The notes beneath the pieces were generated by a model. That model saw only the letters and a program-made list of their open reading frames with translations, was not told the origin of the DNA and did no database searches. A DNA stretch of 64,000 nt, taken from NCBI RefSeq assembly GCF_031877795.1, contig NC_133933.1:69146003-69210002 (forward strand), in the 5' to 3' direction. Source of the stretch: Strix aluco (lineage: Eukaryota > Chordata > Aves > Strigiformes > Strigidae). The first letter of the stretch is position 1; each line of letters starts with the position of its first letter. The translations under genes were made by a program, and so were the position numbers. Shown here one piece after another: positions 13,867 to 25,065 of the stretch.

Positions 13867-16800
13867 GTAAGATTTCTCTGTGTCCTCCCAAGCTGATATT
13901 CTCCTACTGGGCAAAACAAATCTCCCCCATACAAACAACATGGCTAAAATTGCAGCTGTGATGCCCCAGGAGCCAAATTTAGATCTCCATTTAGATGCTG
14001 TTTGTTAGTGTAACTTCACCATTTCCACTCTATCTTTCTAAGTTTGTGCTAGTAATGACAGCCTCATGTTGCTGGCTATCAGAGCACCTTGCACATCAAT
14101 TTTATAGGCTGTGAAGCCTAGCTCTTAAAAAAGCCATTGCCTTAGTAACTTGAAAATACATAATATTTAGGATTTAGTCCTGCATCTTCTGAAGTCAATG
14201 GAAGTTCTGCTCTAGATCAGACCTCAGCTTTTCTGATCAAACATTTTAAAGACAATCCCATTGAAATAATTCCTTTTAACAGGAATATCTTGGCTTCAAG
14301 AAAATTTCCTTTAGAAAGAGGTGTCTTTGTACGGTAAAAATGTTTCAAGTTTTAATGTGAGAAAGTAGACTACCATATAGTAACTTATAATGTGATAATA
14401 AACAATGGAAAAGGTTAAATGCTGATGTTGAAATTAATTGATTGGCAAATACTTTTTTTCTAATTTTATTTCATAAGAAGTTTTGCAAATTTTAGTTTCC
14501 AGTCTCATTCTGAGGAGAATATGTGCTGAAAATCAAAATATATGCACAGTGAATTCCAGCTGCCAACATTTGCTTAGTCCTTGGACCGGACTAGACCTGT
14601 TTCTAAGGAAATGTCCCCAAAAACAGATAGTGCAGACCTCAGGTCCTCAGCATCAACTGTTTCAACTCAAGGTCCCCTCCTATCGTGCAACATTATTTGT
14701 TAATGCACACCTAGCCATTATTGTGGTCTCAGCGTCCATGAATGTAAAGTCACAGTAACTCTATTGGCTTAGCTGGGTCTAATCTGGATTTATGAAAGTG
14801 TAACTACAAGCAAATGTGTGTTCCTAGTCTATGGCAGAAAGGCAGAATTGGAAATTCTGTCTTCAGATGAATGCATGTGGAAGTCATGGTGGACAGCAAT
14901 ACCTACACTTAGGTGTCTAAAGAAGAAGATACCAGCTGGATTAGCAGCTTCAGCTGCAATTTTTAGTTCACGACACAACTGAGAAGTGTCTCAACTGTCT
15001 GGCTTAGTTTTAGCATGGAAAAAGGCTAAGGAGGTTGCAGCAGCCTGTGGGGTTTGTACATGCTTTGCTTTCCAGAGGCTGCAGAGTGCATGCTTCAGCC
15101 TGAGGACCTACCTGCCCCTGGACTGTAGGCTCAGAAAACCACTAGCATTGGGGCGAGTCCAGAGTAGGGCCACGAGGATGATCAGGGAGCTAGAGCACCT
15201 CTACCATGAAGACAGGCTGAGAGAGTTGGGGTTGTTCACCCTGGAGAAGAGAAAGCTCCGGGGAGACCTTATAGTGGCCTTCCAGTACCTGAAGGGGGCC
15301 TCCAAGAAAGCCGGAGAGGGACTTGTTACAAGCATGTAGTGATAGGACAAGAGGTAACAGCTTTAAACTGAAAGAGGGTAGATTCAGATTAGATGTAAGG
15401 AAGAAATTCTTTCCTGTGAGGGTGGTGAGACACTGCGATAGGTTGGCCAGAGAAGCTGTCCCCTCCCTGGAAGTGTTCAAGGTCAGGTTGGATGGGGCTT
15501 TGAGCAAACTGGTCCAGTGGAAGGTGTCCCTGCCCATGGCAGGGGGTGTGGAACTAGATGATCTTTAAGGTGCCTTCCAACCCAAACCATTCTATGATTC
15601 TGTGATTCTTGGCTGGCCCCATTAGGAGTTCACTCTTGGATCCTTTCTGGTGCAGGACCCATGAGTTGCAGTGGAAGTGCTAGGAACTGACAGATGGGAT
15701 GGATCTGCTGGAGACAACTGCAACAGTGTGAAAAATGTTTGGTTTTGCTCCGTGAAAGAATGTGCAATAAAACTAGACACGGGTGGAAATTCAAGGCACT
15801 TGCGACCTCTGGTGCCTTTGCACAAACCGGTAATAATGGCTACTACTGTTTTCATCCAGAGTGACCGCAAGCAAAATAAATCAGTAGGTTCATGCTAAAT
15901 GGGTCAATATGGTCTCATCAGTTTTCATTCATAAGGAGTATTAGAAAAAGCAAAACCTCTCTTCTTCTTCAAATTGTGCCCAGGCACAAAAATATGAGCC
16001 AACAATAACAGCCTAGCTTCCTTCTAACTTCTCCTGTGCATTAGGGGCTGTATACTAGAAAAATACAGCCACAGAAAAAAAAAAATAGTATTTGAAAATT
16101 TAAAAATACATGTTTTTTTCCTTTGTAGAGCTCATTGGCTTGTCGTCGGTGTGCTTCATTTACACAGTAATGAGCCTAGCATCCCTGGCTTTTGTTATTG
16201 TGTTTATACCAGAGACAAAAGGATGCTCTTTGGAGCAAATATCCATGGAATTAGCTAAACAGTAAGTACCAAGCAAGGGTGTGATCACATCCCACAGGTG
16301 GCAGAGGGACAAAGCCTTTCAGTGCCACATGCTAAAAAAAAGGAAACCGCGTTGTTTTTTTCCTGGAAAAATCAGATTCTCTCAAGGCTTGAGCTTGTAC
16401 ATATTGATCTTGGTGGCCAAGCAAACATTTTGTTGGTGCTGAAGGACTGGTCCTAAAGGAATGGTGGTTTCCAACACTCCTGTGAAGAACGCCTGCAGCC
16501 AGGCCTGGCTCCCCAGGACTTTTTCTGACTGGCACTCCCTGAGAGCAGGTCAACTATGTTCTCACACTTAGAGCTGTTTGACTTGGCTTGCATGCAGAAA
16601 AAGGGAAGGGGAGAGGCTCTATCTCAAATACTTCAAGGCTTCATGTGAGTTTTGATAGCTCTTCTAGACGGGCATTTTTTGGTGCATATACTGAGTCCTG
16701 TGGCTCTGTAGACTCTATGAGCTCATACCCAAAAAAAGGTTCTTCCAGTGTAAGCTTTGTGTTCCCACCTCACCACATAAAAAAGGTACAGGAGCAATGA

Positions 16801-18211
16801 AAGGGAGAGTGTTGGTGACATGAATGCCATGTGCCTGCTCCTTTAATATGACCCATTCTGACTGGTTTTGTGTCTTTTGACTCTACCTGTCTTTTCGCAT
16901 CCTTCAGAAGGAGAGTGGGCCTTGGAATTGCATATGTTCAACAAAAGTAGCACATCAGTTTGGAGAACAGAATTAAACAGTCTGCTGATACGCATGCTGT
17001 TTACTTACAATCTCCAAAGGCAGGTGTCACTGACCATAAATGACTATCCATTTGCTACTGCCCCCATTCTTTTCAGTTGTTTTTGGCTATAGAAAATTAT
17101 AGAAAAAACTAAGCAGCCTTTTTTTTTTTTTTTTTTTTTTTTTTTGTAAATGCAGCACTCTCCTGATCTGTTCAAAGAGCTGCTCTACAGCAGCTGTTTG
17201 CTTTTTTGGACTCATCTCAGAAGTTATCAGCATAGTGAATAACAGGTTAAAGAAATTATAGGGGAAACAATGTAGCAGACAATGTTTTTGCAGGGTTGAT
17301 TGCTTGGGGGGAGAGTCAGGCCTCACCACAGCTGGTGGCACACTGCTACAGGCGAGGCAGCACCCACCAGTTCATCCGCACACCTGGGCTTGGCGGGGCA
17401 AGGCAGACTCCTTCCCTCTCTCCCCACTGCCTGCCGGCAAGACAAATGATGCCCAGAGAAAGAGGCTTGAAGGCACAGGTAGAAATATTCCAACTGAAAA
17501 TAAGACACATCCTTTTTGACAATGGAAGTAGTTAACGTGTGAACAGCCTAGTGCCATGAGGGGTCATCCTGTATTTGGGTTTTTAGGATTACCAGAGAAT
17601 ATTTTTTCTAAAGGGTATGCTGCAACTCAGCCGGGTTTGAAGGAGGTTGCTTATGGGCTAATTAAGAGCAATTATCCCACTGCAGAAAGCCCGGAGCTAA
17701 TTGTGCTGCCGGAGCCCCCGGGCTCTCCCTCGCGGCGGTCACTGCTTCGCGGGATGAGAAATTGGCGTTTCTGGTCCAGTTTGCGCTGCCCTCCCCTCCC
17801 TCCTCTTTAAAGAAAGACATAAATCCCCGCGGGAGGCGGAGGGGGAGGGAACCGGGGATGGCCGCCCCGGGGGGAGCCCCGGGCGGAGCGTGCGGCGGGG
17901 CCGCCCCCGCGCGGGCCGTCGCGGGAGCGCCGCGGACCGGCGGAGCATCCCCGGGGCGTTGGGGTTGTTACCGGGGTGCGCTCGGCCCCCGCAGCTGTCC
18001 TGCCGGGCAGCCGGGCTCTTAGTGGCAGCGCGTGTAGCCGGGAGGGCGGTGTGCCGGCTGTCTTCGATGGCAAAACCTTTGTGGTTTGGTTTTTTTTTTT
18101 TTTTGCTTCTCCAGGAAATACGCGAAGACTCCCTTGTGCTGGGTGACCCAGCGCAGAGAGAAACTGGTGCCGGTGGAACTTGCCAAGAGAGGGAAAGAGC
18201 AGCTCTACTAG
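13744..18211 (+). CDS. SLC2A12: SLC2A12 (GLUT12) facilitative sugar transporter, 3' coding part (last three exons)
   Basis: GLUT12 is a 12-helix major-facilitator-superfamily sugar transporter of the plasma membrane and internal membranes. Three exons (13744-13866, 16129-16261, 18115-18211) join in frame with GT-AG introns to give the C-terminal 117 residues or so. The first reads [20 protein letters not shown] onward, the loop and helix region near TM10-TM11; the second ends with the family signature IPETKG followed by [12 protein letters not shown]; the third encodes the cytoplasmic tail ending KEQLY-stop. Phases fit: two bases of the first exon complete a split codon (probably Met), and the codons at both later junctions (GAG, CAG) are restored. 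No ORF for the large exon that encodes most of the protein is present, so the 5' part lies left of the window. Identity is from remembered human GLUT12, which matches closely through exons 1 and 2 here and diverges in the tail. The tail is about 19 residues shorter than human. TBPL1 lies tail-to-tail downstream. Confidence 0.94.
13867..16128 (+). other. SLC2A12 intron containing a CR1 LINE
   Basis: A GT-AG intron of 2262 bases between the TM11 and TM12 exons. The left part is AT-rich unique sequence, the middle is a 5'-truncated CR1 (about 15148-15610), and the right part is unique sequence ending in a weak pyrimidine tract. Confidence 0.9.
15148..15610 (+). mobile_element. CR1 LINE, 5'-truncated 3' end
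   Basis: The element begins around gcgagtccagagtagggcca and ends with tctatgattctgtgattctt, the terminal short-repeat tail typical of avian CR1. Translation of the first part gives [16 protein letters not shown] then [20 protein letters not shown], the C-terminal end of the CR1 ORF2 reverse-transcriptase protein, followed by a stop and the 3' UTR. About 460 bases remain of an element several kb long when intact; it cannot move. It is in the same orientation as SLC2A12. The open frames around 14986-15568 are derived from it and are not host genes. Confidence 0.95.
16129..16261 (+). CDS. SLC2A12: SLC2A12 coding exon (equivalent to human exon 4)
   Basis: The 133-base exon lies between the acceptor tttgtag at 16122-16128 and the donor gtaagt at 16262. 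It encodes [20 protein letters not shown] (TM12) and then [18 protein letters not shown], containing the PETKG signature of GLUT transporters. The last two bases, CA, are completed to CAG (Gln) by the next exon. If the donor is not used, translation stops at once because TAA overlaps the splice site (16263-16265). Confidence 0.95.
17119..17145 (+). repeat. Poly-T tract (27 T)
   Basis: A long homopolymer in the last SLC2A12 intron; it could be the reverse-strand tail of a retroposed sequence, but no body was recognised. Confidence 0.9.
17690..18070. promoter_or_regulatory. Intragenic CpG island in the last SLC2A12 intron
   Basis: About 380 bases of very GC- and CpG-rich sequence (for example gcgcgggccgtcgcgggagc) sit in an otherwise AT-rich neighbourhood and end about 45 bases before the terminal-exon acceptor. 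CpG density of this kind is usually kept by an unmethylated germline state and often marks a promoter. No gene is known to me that starts here. Open frames across it are GC-driven and show no recognisable protein. Confidence 0.7.
18115..18211 (+). CDS. SLC2A12: SLC2A12 terminal coding exon, cytoplasmic C-tail
   Basis: The acceptor is a long T tract then cttctccag at 18106-18114. The reading frame set by the previous exon gives [23 protein letters not shown]... and ends KEQLY with TAG at 18209-18211. It aligns by eye with the human tail around NYVK..C....EELVP...KPQEQL, then stops where human continues with a second Leu and about 18 more residues. A longer open frame across the same bases is a shadow in the wrong frame. 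Confidence 0.88.
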
Positions 18212-18485
18212 ACCCGGGGCAATCAAAGCAGCCTTCACGAAAAGACTGATTAAAAAGAAAAAAAACATTCAGCGATGCTCACACGCTGATGGGACACATG
18301 GTATCTTTATTATCCACAAGATATTATCTCTTTAATTTCTTAGTAGAGCTTCTTTCAGTGGCAGTTCACAGCCAACATTAAAGATTGTTGTAGTTTATAA
18401 TTTACTGGAAATCTAGGCACTGTCTGTTTCAAACCACCATCCTTCCCCTCCCCTGGGGTTACTCACCTCTTACATACAGGAGGGA

Positions 18486-18690
18486 AATTGGAATATTGTG
18501 CACAATTCTAGTTATCCATATTCAACAAGAGTTCGGCCTGGAAGAGGTGCAAAGAATGACTTTGGTGCAAAGGAAAAGTCTCACGAGAGGTGTCCACCAA
18601 AGACAGACCTGTTTAGCCTAGCAAAAAAGGGGCTGAAAAGGGTTAACAACTCTTTGTCAGTACATTAGGGAAGACAACACTATAGAGCAA
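18486..18690 (+). mobile_element. Degraded CR1/L3-like LINE relic
   Basis: Fragments such as ggaatattgtgcacaattct, gtgcaaagaatgac and ctgtttagcctag...ggctgaaaaggg occur in the same order as in the 3' third of CR1-type LINEs (tggagtactgtgtccagttc..., ...ctgtttagtctggagaagag...). Divergence is high and the boundaries are uncertain. It may lie within the SLC2A12 3' UTR. Confidence 0.45.
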
Positions 18691-19316
18691 AAATGGACAA
18701 CTATGGAGTATAAAGGGTGATGTTACTGCAGAACAACTGGGTATGAACTCTGTACAAATTAATTTAGGCTTCAGCTTAACAAGACTTGTGAAAGGATCTT
18801 GTTTATCAGAACTTAATTATTTATAACACAGAGCATGCTCAGCTTATAAGAGGAACTTTACATACAGTTTCCTGAGAGGGCCAGGATGCAGTGAAATGCT
18901 CCTCAGGAAACAGAGTCAAATTGTTTAATAAGGGAATATTTGCATAAATAATTACTCTAGGTTGAGGATGGATTTACAGAAGAGGAGATAGGATTTCTTT
19001 GGCTTCCCAGTCCCAGGAAAGTTGGAAGCTGGAGGTACCAGAGTTGATGCCAAAGTAATTTTATTTCTCAACACAGGGCACACTAGACTTTGACTTTTGG
19101 ATTCAGAAAGTGAGAATTTTGTGGTACAGGGCAGCACAAAGGGAGTTCAGAAACTGCAATCATAAATTACATCAATTTCTTGGTTATTGCTTGGCAAGTG
19201 TATCTTGAAATACTCAACAAGCCTCTTCAAAGGGATATCTATATGGCTCCCATAAAAGAATGAAGGTTAATAGATTTTGTTAGAATGACCAGTAGATAAG
19301 TGTTTATTAGCAGATA

Positions 19317-19322
19317 AATAAA
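19317..19322 (+). terminator. Candidate poly(A) signal for SLC2A12
   Basis: An AATAAA hexamer lies about 1.1 kb past the stop codon. AT-rich DNA yields such hexamers by chance, so it is one of several candidates. Confidence 0.2.
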
Positions 19323-20892
19323 TGGTTCTTTGTTTAAAGAAAAAAGCATGCTTTAAAGGATGCTGGCTGTCTCAGCAGCCACACAGCAGCATTTCTTCCA
19401 GCATTTAACTGAGGAAGCATGACTGACACTGTCAGCTGGAGTGCAGATACTACTTCGAACTAAGCACATGATCCCACTTTATTTGCTGTCTCATAGCATT
19501 AAAACCACCTGACTGTGTCCTGCACTGAAGGAACAGTGACTTAGTGATTTAGGTAACATTTTACTTCTGAGCAGAGCAGATCAGTTCTGATCAGATTCTT
19601 GCATGGTCACACTTCTAGATACTGACATTGTAAACTTAATAGAAGCATATCTGTTCAGACAGTGAGCATGTGCTCAAAACCTGAAAAAAAACTATTGAAG
19701 CCAAGGACATGATTTGCCAGAAGTCACTGGAAATTTATCTACCTCAGGATGGGAACCTACTGGCCGTATCTGTACCACGACTTTCCTGCATCATAAGCTT
19801 TAAGGCAACCAATATCAAAACCCTGTTGGACTTTTGGTACAAAGGTCAGGTAAGTAGTTATCAAAATGCAGGATTTTTAAATATGCATATCCCATGTCAT
19901 CTAAACCAAGTGAAATTCTGAATTGCTAGGCCACTGGCTAGATGGTCAGCTTATGGCTGCCTTATTTTTTCTGTCCTGATCCGAGCCAGCAGTCCTCCTA
20001 ATAACCTCATGGGTGCCACAAAGCTTTCAGGGATGCATGAGGCTCAGCAAGATGCAGTTTTTGGCATACACAATGTACCAAAGATAAGTAAAATCCTCTT
20101 ATAAGGGTCCACGTGAGCCTTTTTGACATAGTCTGTAAACAACAAGAGACCAAGCACACCCAGCACACATGGACAGACAGTGGGGCTGTGCACTTGAGAT
20201 GTAGGTGACTCAGACCAAAGGCCCCATCAGAAGCAGTAAGCTTAAAAGCCTTTTGCTCTCATTCCCTACGGGGAATCAACAGGTTCCCATCCCAAGCTAA
20301 AATTTCACCGTGGATCTCAGGTGCTTCCAACTGTTCCACAGACATGGAAAACTTTGTTTTCTATTACTTGGAATTTTCCCCTAAAAATTGAAGATCTGAT
20401 TAGAATTTTGAGGTCTACAGTTCCAGTATCGGCCACAAGAGACTAGAAGAGGTCCCCTTGCCTCTGCATGGGAGAGAGCCCATAGCAGTCTTCTTGTGCT
20501 TCCCTGACCTGAGTGGTAACAGTTTACTCTGTGCTGCAGCAGCAGGAATTGGCAAAGAGTATTCCTGTAACTTCTACAAATAGTCAGAAAAAGGACACAA
20601 AATGCATTAGAGCTCAGACACATAAAAGTTTCATAGCAGTGTGAAACGGAGTGAGCTGGAGAGCTGGGTTTGGAGCAGTGAGAGAGAAGCCATGGATGAA
20701 GAGGGCACATGAAATGCAAGGGGAGGTGAAGTCAGAGATTGACTCTGGCGGTGGGGGGAAAGGGACAAATGAAGTTTATAAGCATAGATGTTTCATGCAT
20801 GGAAGATTGAATTTTTTTAACTTAAATTTTCACATTTAACTTAGAGGTGTGAGGAATTCAAGAACCAGAATGTGGCCAAAACCTAACAAGAT

Positions 20893-20957
20893 TCGGTGGT
20901 TTTGGGTTTTTTTGGGTTTTTTTTTTTTTGTTTTTTTTTGTTTGTTTGTTTGTTTTA
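20893..20957 (+). repeat. T/G-rich low-complexity tract
   Basis: Runs of T interrupted by G, including (TTTG)n near 20936-20953. No coding or structural role is apparent. Confidence 0.85.
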
Positions 20958-22394
20958 AAGGTGGAATGCTCAGTTCAGCATCCTGATTTTTGCAGTTTGG
21001 GAACAGTTCACATTGTGATACACAGCCTGAATTTCATTTTTTTTAACCATAGTATGCTCAAGCAAATAATAGTTTTGAAAAAATATCAATGCTTTCTTGC
21101 TAGAGAAAACACCACTTTCTATTACTGAAATGGAAAGAATAATAAGATATGGGATACATGGTTAGTGACATGTGTTGCCTAATGAGTATGGGTCAAGCCT
21201 GGAAGCCTCGCAAGCATTTGTTGAAGTAAAGAAAAAGATCTAGAAGAACTTAAGTGCCAGCAAAGGGCTGCAGGCTGGACCTGCTAATACTGTAAAGCTT
21301 TTTTCTTAAATCAACAGTCATATTTTCTTTTTATAAAACCTACAAATTTTACTATCAGTTCTGAACACTTGTGAAATGATCTTGTCAAAAACCAAAGTCT
21401 GAATCCACCATTTTCTGGGTTTCTGCATGTTAGTACCTTCCTCAGTTTTTTAGCATTGATTTTTACTGAAATCTCTCAACTTGCTTCATGTTTAGGCTGG
21501 AGGAGAGTTACCAGTATCATGCATTCTACTAAATCAGCTCTAGAAGAAGAAATATTAAGGTGACTCTGGGTAGTCTTCCAAATATGCTGTTATCAACATC
21601 ATTATTATACTAAAAAGTGCCTGAGATTAAATCAAGTAATATAATGTATTTTTAGAAAGACTATATAGCAGAAAATTCATCCATTTCCTGATCCGTGACT
21701 TTACCAGGCAGTGGATTACCGGCATTTCCAGTAGCATCCCCATTGGCTCTGGTTGTCCCTAGATAGCAGACCTTTGCACATGGAATCCAAGCCCATACCA
21801 GCTTACAATTTTTACTACATCACATTTAGTGAAAGGGGCTTCTGCAAAATCTTTCTCAGCACTGCATCTTCCCCAAAAAAACCTCTGCTGTAATACATTT
21901 TGTGAGAGTTCTTACAAAAATAAATTTAACTCAGAAAATACCATAGAAATTGTCTCCCCACCTTACAGGTTTTGGGTTCATTGCAAGCTCTTCTAAATTT
22001 TCTCCATGCACATCTAGTGCAGAAACAAGTAAGTAAAAATACCATCTTTCTGAAGAACGCATAGTTTCCACACTGGTTTAACTACAGAGACCGTAATAGC
22101 TTCAAATACCTCCAAAAGGTGATGATGCTGTAGTCAAGGGCTTTTAAAGTCATGATAACAATCTTAATTGTAGTCGTACAGACTTAGCCCTGTATAGCCC
22201 TATAAATGTAACCCTAATTGTACTCATCTTTTATAACAAAGCCTGCACATCTGATGACGCAGAACTGGCTCTCACAACCTCATCAACTATGAAAATACAA
22301 GGGAAAAACGGGACATGTCTTAGAAATCACATCCCTGGATCTCTGAAGCACTCCACAAAAAAAATTGCCACAGATCTAAAATTATTCATTAATG

Positions 22395-22670
22395 GACTGG
22401 ATTACAGAATAGAATATGCTTATTAAATTTGCAGGCAATACTAAACTGGGAGAGACTGGGTTGGAATTCAGAGCTTCAGAAATTTGTGACAAGGGTCTGA
22501 AAAAAGCAGGATACAATTCTGAAAGTATAAGTGCAAGTTTCTCTGGCAACGCTAATTGCAAGTCAGAGAATGGTAAAATTGAACTAGAAAATGCAGGAAA
22601 AGATCTAGTGGCTATGACAGCTCTCAAGCTAGCAATGAGTCAGAGTTATCATTCTACTGAAAAAAGGAGC
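22395..22670 (+). mobile_element. Ancient CR1 LINE fragment (ORF2 region)
   Basis: The order of motifs (atgcttattaaatttgcagg, actaaactgggagag, ggttggaattcagagc, aagtgcaagttt, gaaaagatctagtggctatg, caagctagcaatgagtcag) follows the reverse-transcriptase C-terminal part of old CR1 elements, where the equivalents are 'aagtttgcagatgacac', 'aagctgggaggg', 'aggaccttggggtc' and 'aagctgaacatgagtca'. It is heavily diverged. The segment corresponds to a part of CR1 further 5' than the relic near 18.5 kb yet lies downstream on the same strand, so the two are separate insertions. Confidence 0.75.
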
Positions 22671-25065
22671 CTTTAGTAGGTTGTATAAATAGAATCAACC
22701 CTTCTCTCTAAGGAATATGAATTAAACTTTTTATGGCACTGCTACTGCCACAGCTGAGCACTGTGCAGAGTTTTGCATGGGATCCACCCAGAGAATCCAG
22801 GGATAGATGAACAGCGCTCTAGAAAACACAGCCATTGAGGAAGAGCTGATTGATTAACAGGTGAATTTAATCCAAAGCACTGCTCCTCACACCAGAGGCC
22901 AGAGCTAGGATGCTGGGGCATGCTGTCTGGCCTAGGGTCCACATCATGACTGACGGAGTTGATAGTGAGAGCCTCAGTGGAGACAGCACAACATGGCAAA
23001 GGAAACAAAGACTAACCTGTGAGGATGGGGAAGAGGGATGTGTGTACATGCACACACATAAAAATGAGCAGCAGCAGCAAGGCTTAGTCCAGACTGAGGC
23101 GGGGACCCACTGATTTAGAGCAGTGATGGGAAATAGAGCGATATCCCCGAGTATATGCGTACACTGCCAAATGCCCTTCATCATCAGAGCTTTAAAAAGG
23201 TACTTGTCACAGTTTGAGGTTCCTTTGGAGCTAGAAGGATAGGTGAGCATACATTTCAAGGAATCTTTTATTTGCTATTGCTCTCCTTCTCAATACTACC
23301 CTGCGAGTTTAGCAGTGTGCTCTTCGCCTCCCTTATGGATTGTTAACACAGGCCTCAAACCACTAGCATGGATATAAGCCGAGCTTCAGAAGAAACAGTT
23401 CCCATTTTAATACATTGCAGCTTATTATTACCTTTCATTTTTGTTCTAACAGGCAGATTTCATACTATGTGACAGTGCTAACAAAAAAGCAAAACATTCC
23501 TTTCTCCATAGATAAATTTAGGAGACACATATGCTTCATAAAAGCTCCAGAAGTTCACCAGTAGCATTCAAGTGCTTTGCAATTTGATCCAACAGAAAAA
23601 AAGAGGCAATCCTCATCTAAGAGAGCTATTGTAGTTATAATGGCCAAATCCTCATTCATCAGTTTAGGACTACACTTTGTTCCTGGAAAACCCATTACAA
23701 TTTTGTTCATTGTTGTTACCTTCTGCTTTTTCTTTTTAAAATTGTAATAGTAATACACTAGTGTTCCCCAATGGTGGTTTGTCCATTGCTCCCTATGACT
23801 TTTACAAAATCCTCATTCGTGTCAGGAGTGCTGAGGTCCACACTATCTTCTACACAAACTGGGAAGCTTGCATATATAACAGCTTTTTCTTGCATATAAA
23901 TATCTTTCTCTGCTCTTTATCATGAATTCCATGACTGTTGAACTCAACTTAGGAACTTCATGACTATAAATCCTCTTTCCTACCTACACTGAGCTTAAAA
24001 GGGCTTCTATGAATGTATTGCATAAGGCTTGTGGCAAGTTGTTGCTTCTTTCTTTTTGTTCTGAGGGGTTTGGTTGAGCAGTTCCCAGACTACTCCTTCC
24101 TTTCCACAATTAAAGTCAATAGAGGCAGCCCCAACTTCTAAAGCATCCCCTCAGATTAAATACATTATGCTAGGCCTTTGTTTTTTCAGGACGTTCTTCC
24201 ACCTTTCTTTTGCAGCTGTGACTTCTGGTGCAGTAACAGCTCATGGTTTACTATTTTTAGCACCAAGACTGCGTATTACCTGCAGCACACAATAGTAGCG
24301 TTACATTTCTCTTCAGTGAGATAGGGAAAAAAGACATACATACATTTATACATATTTATTGTATCTTTTTAAAAGTAGCATTTGCATTACTTTTAAGCAT
24401 TCACCTCTCTTCTGCTTCAAATGTGCACTTATTGAGAGAAACATCTACTGGCTTCCAAGTCCAAGATTAATACCAATAATAACACATGCCCGAATCAAGC
24501 TTCATTGCTTGTTGGCAGCTTCTGTCATGAAACTATTATACAGTAAGAAGAGTGTAGAGAAGGTCTGTGTTAATCATTCAGCAATAGGCTGGGGCTGGAT
24601 TAGCGTGACCATACCATCTTCTTAAGTTGAAGCACAACACCACTTTCCTGAACACTGAAGCTCACATAGTAACTTTTTTCCTTTTGCATCCAGTAGGTGG
24701 ACAAGGCAGTTGGTTTTTCTACAGCAGCTTCTTTAGTTGATAAGATTTCCTCATCATCTACAGGAAAGCACTTGCTGTAGACCTTTACATTTAGACATGT
24801 CTTCTCTTCATGTAACAGCAAGAAAATACTTGAAGTCTGGCATGTAGTTAAGAGAAATGGGAACAAACCAAATTTCACCCTCAGATAAACATCTGTAACT
24901 ACCATAGATTTCAGTCTAACCCACGCACAAAGTTTTACACATACTACAAATAGAAACAGAAGGTATCAGCAAAAGACTATTCTTACATTGTTTCAAATTA
25001 ATTTGCAACTATACAATTTTAACTGTAATAGAAAAAGGGAAAGGAATATAACAGAACAGGTATGA

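Larger units (their letters stand above)
16262..18114 (+). other. SLC2A12 last intron
   Basis: A GT-AG intron of 1853 bases. It contains a 27-T run at 17119-17145 and a compact CpG island near 17690-18070, immediately before the terminal exon. No coding exon was recognised inside it. Confidence 0.85.
18212..25065. other. SLC2A12 3' UTR and SLC2A12-TBPL1 tail-to-tail interval
   Basis: The SLC2A12 3' UTR begins at 18212, but its end is unresolved: ATTAAA at 18250-18255 and AATAAA at 19317-19322 are both possible poly(A) signals. The rest is AT-rich unique DNA with two degraded CR1 relics (about 18486-18690 and 22395-22670) and a T-rich low-complexity stretch at 20893-20957. No conserved coding segment was seen. 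Confidence 0.6.

Noticed and set aside
14986-15568. Open frames of 80-117 codons on both strands
   Set aside because: They come from the CR1 LINE insertion; the plus-strand part is the end of the LINE reverse-transcriptase ORF, interrupted by a stop.
17890-18249. 119-codon plus-strand frame spanning the CpG island and the SLC2A12 terminal exon
   Set aside because: It reads the terminal exon in a different frame from the one fixed by the upstream exons and crosses the splice acceptor; its first half is low-complexity Arg/Ala/Gly typical of GC-rich chance frames.
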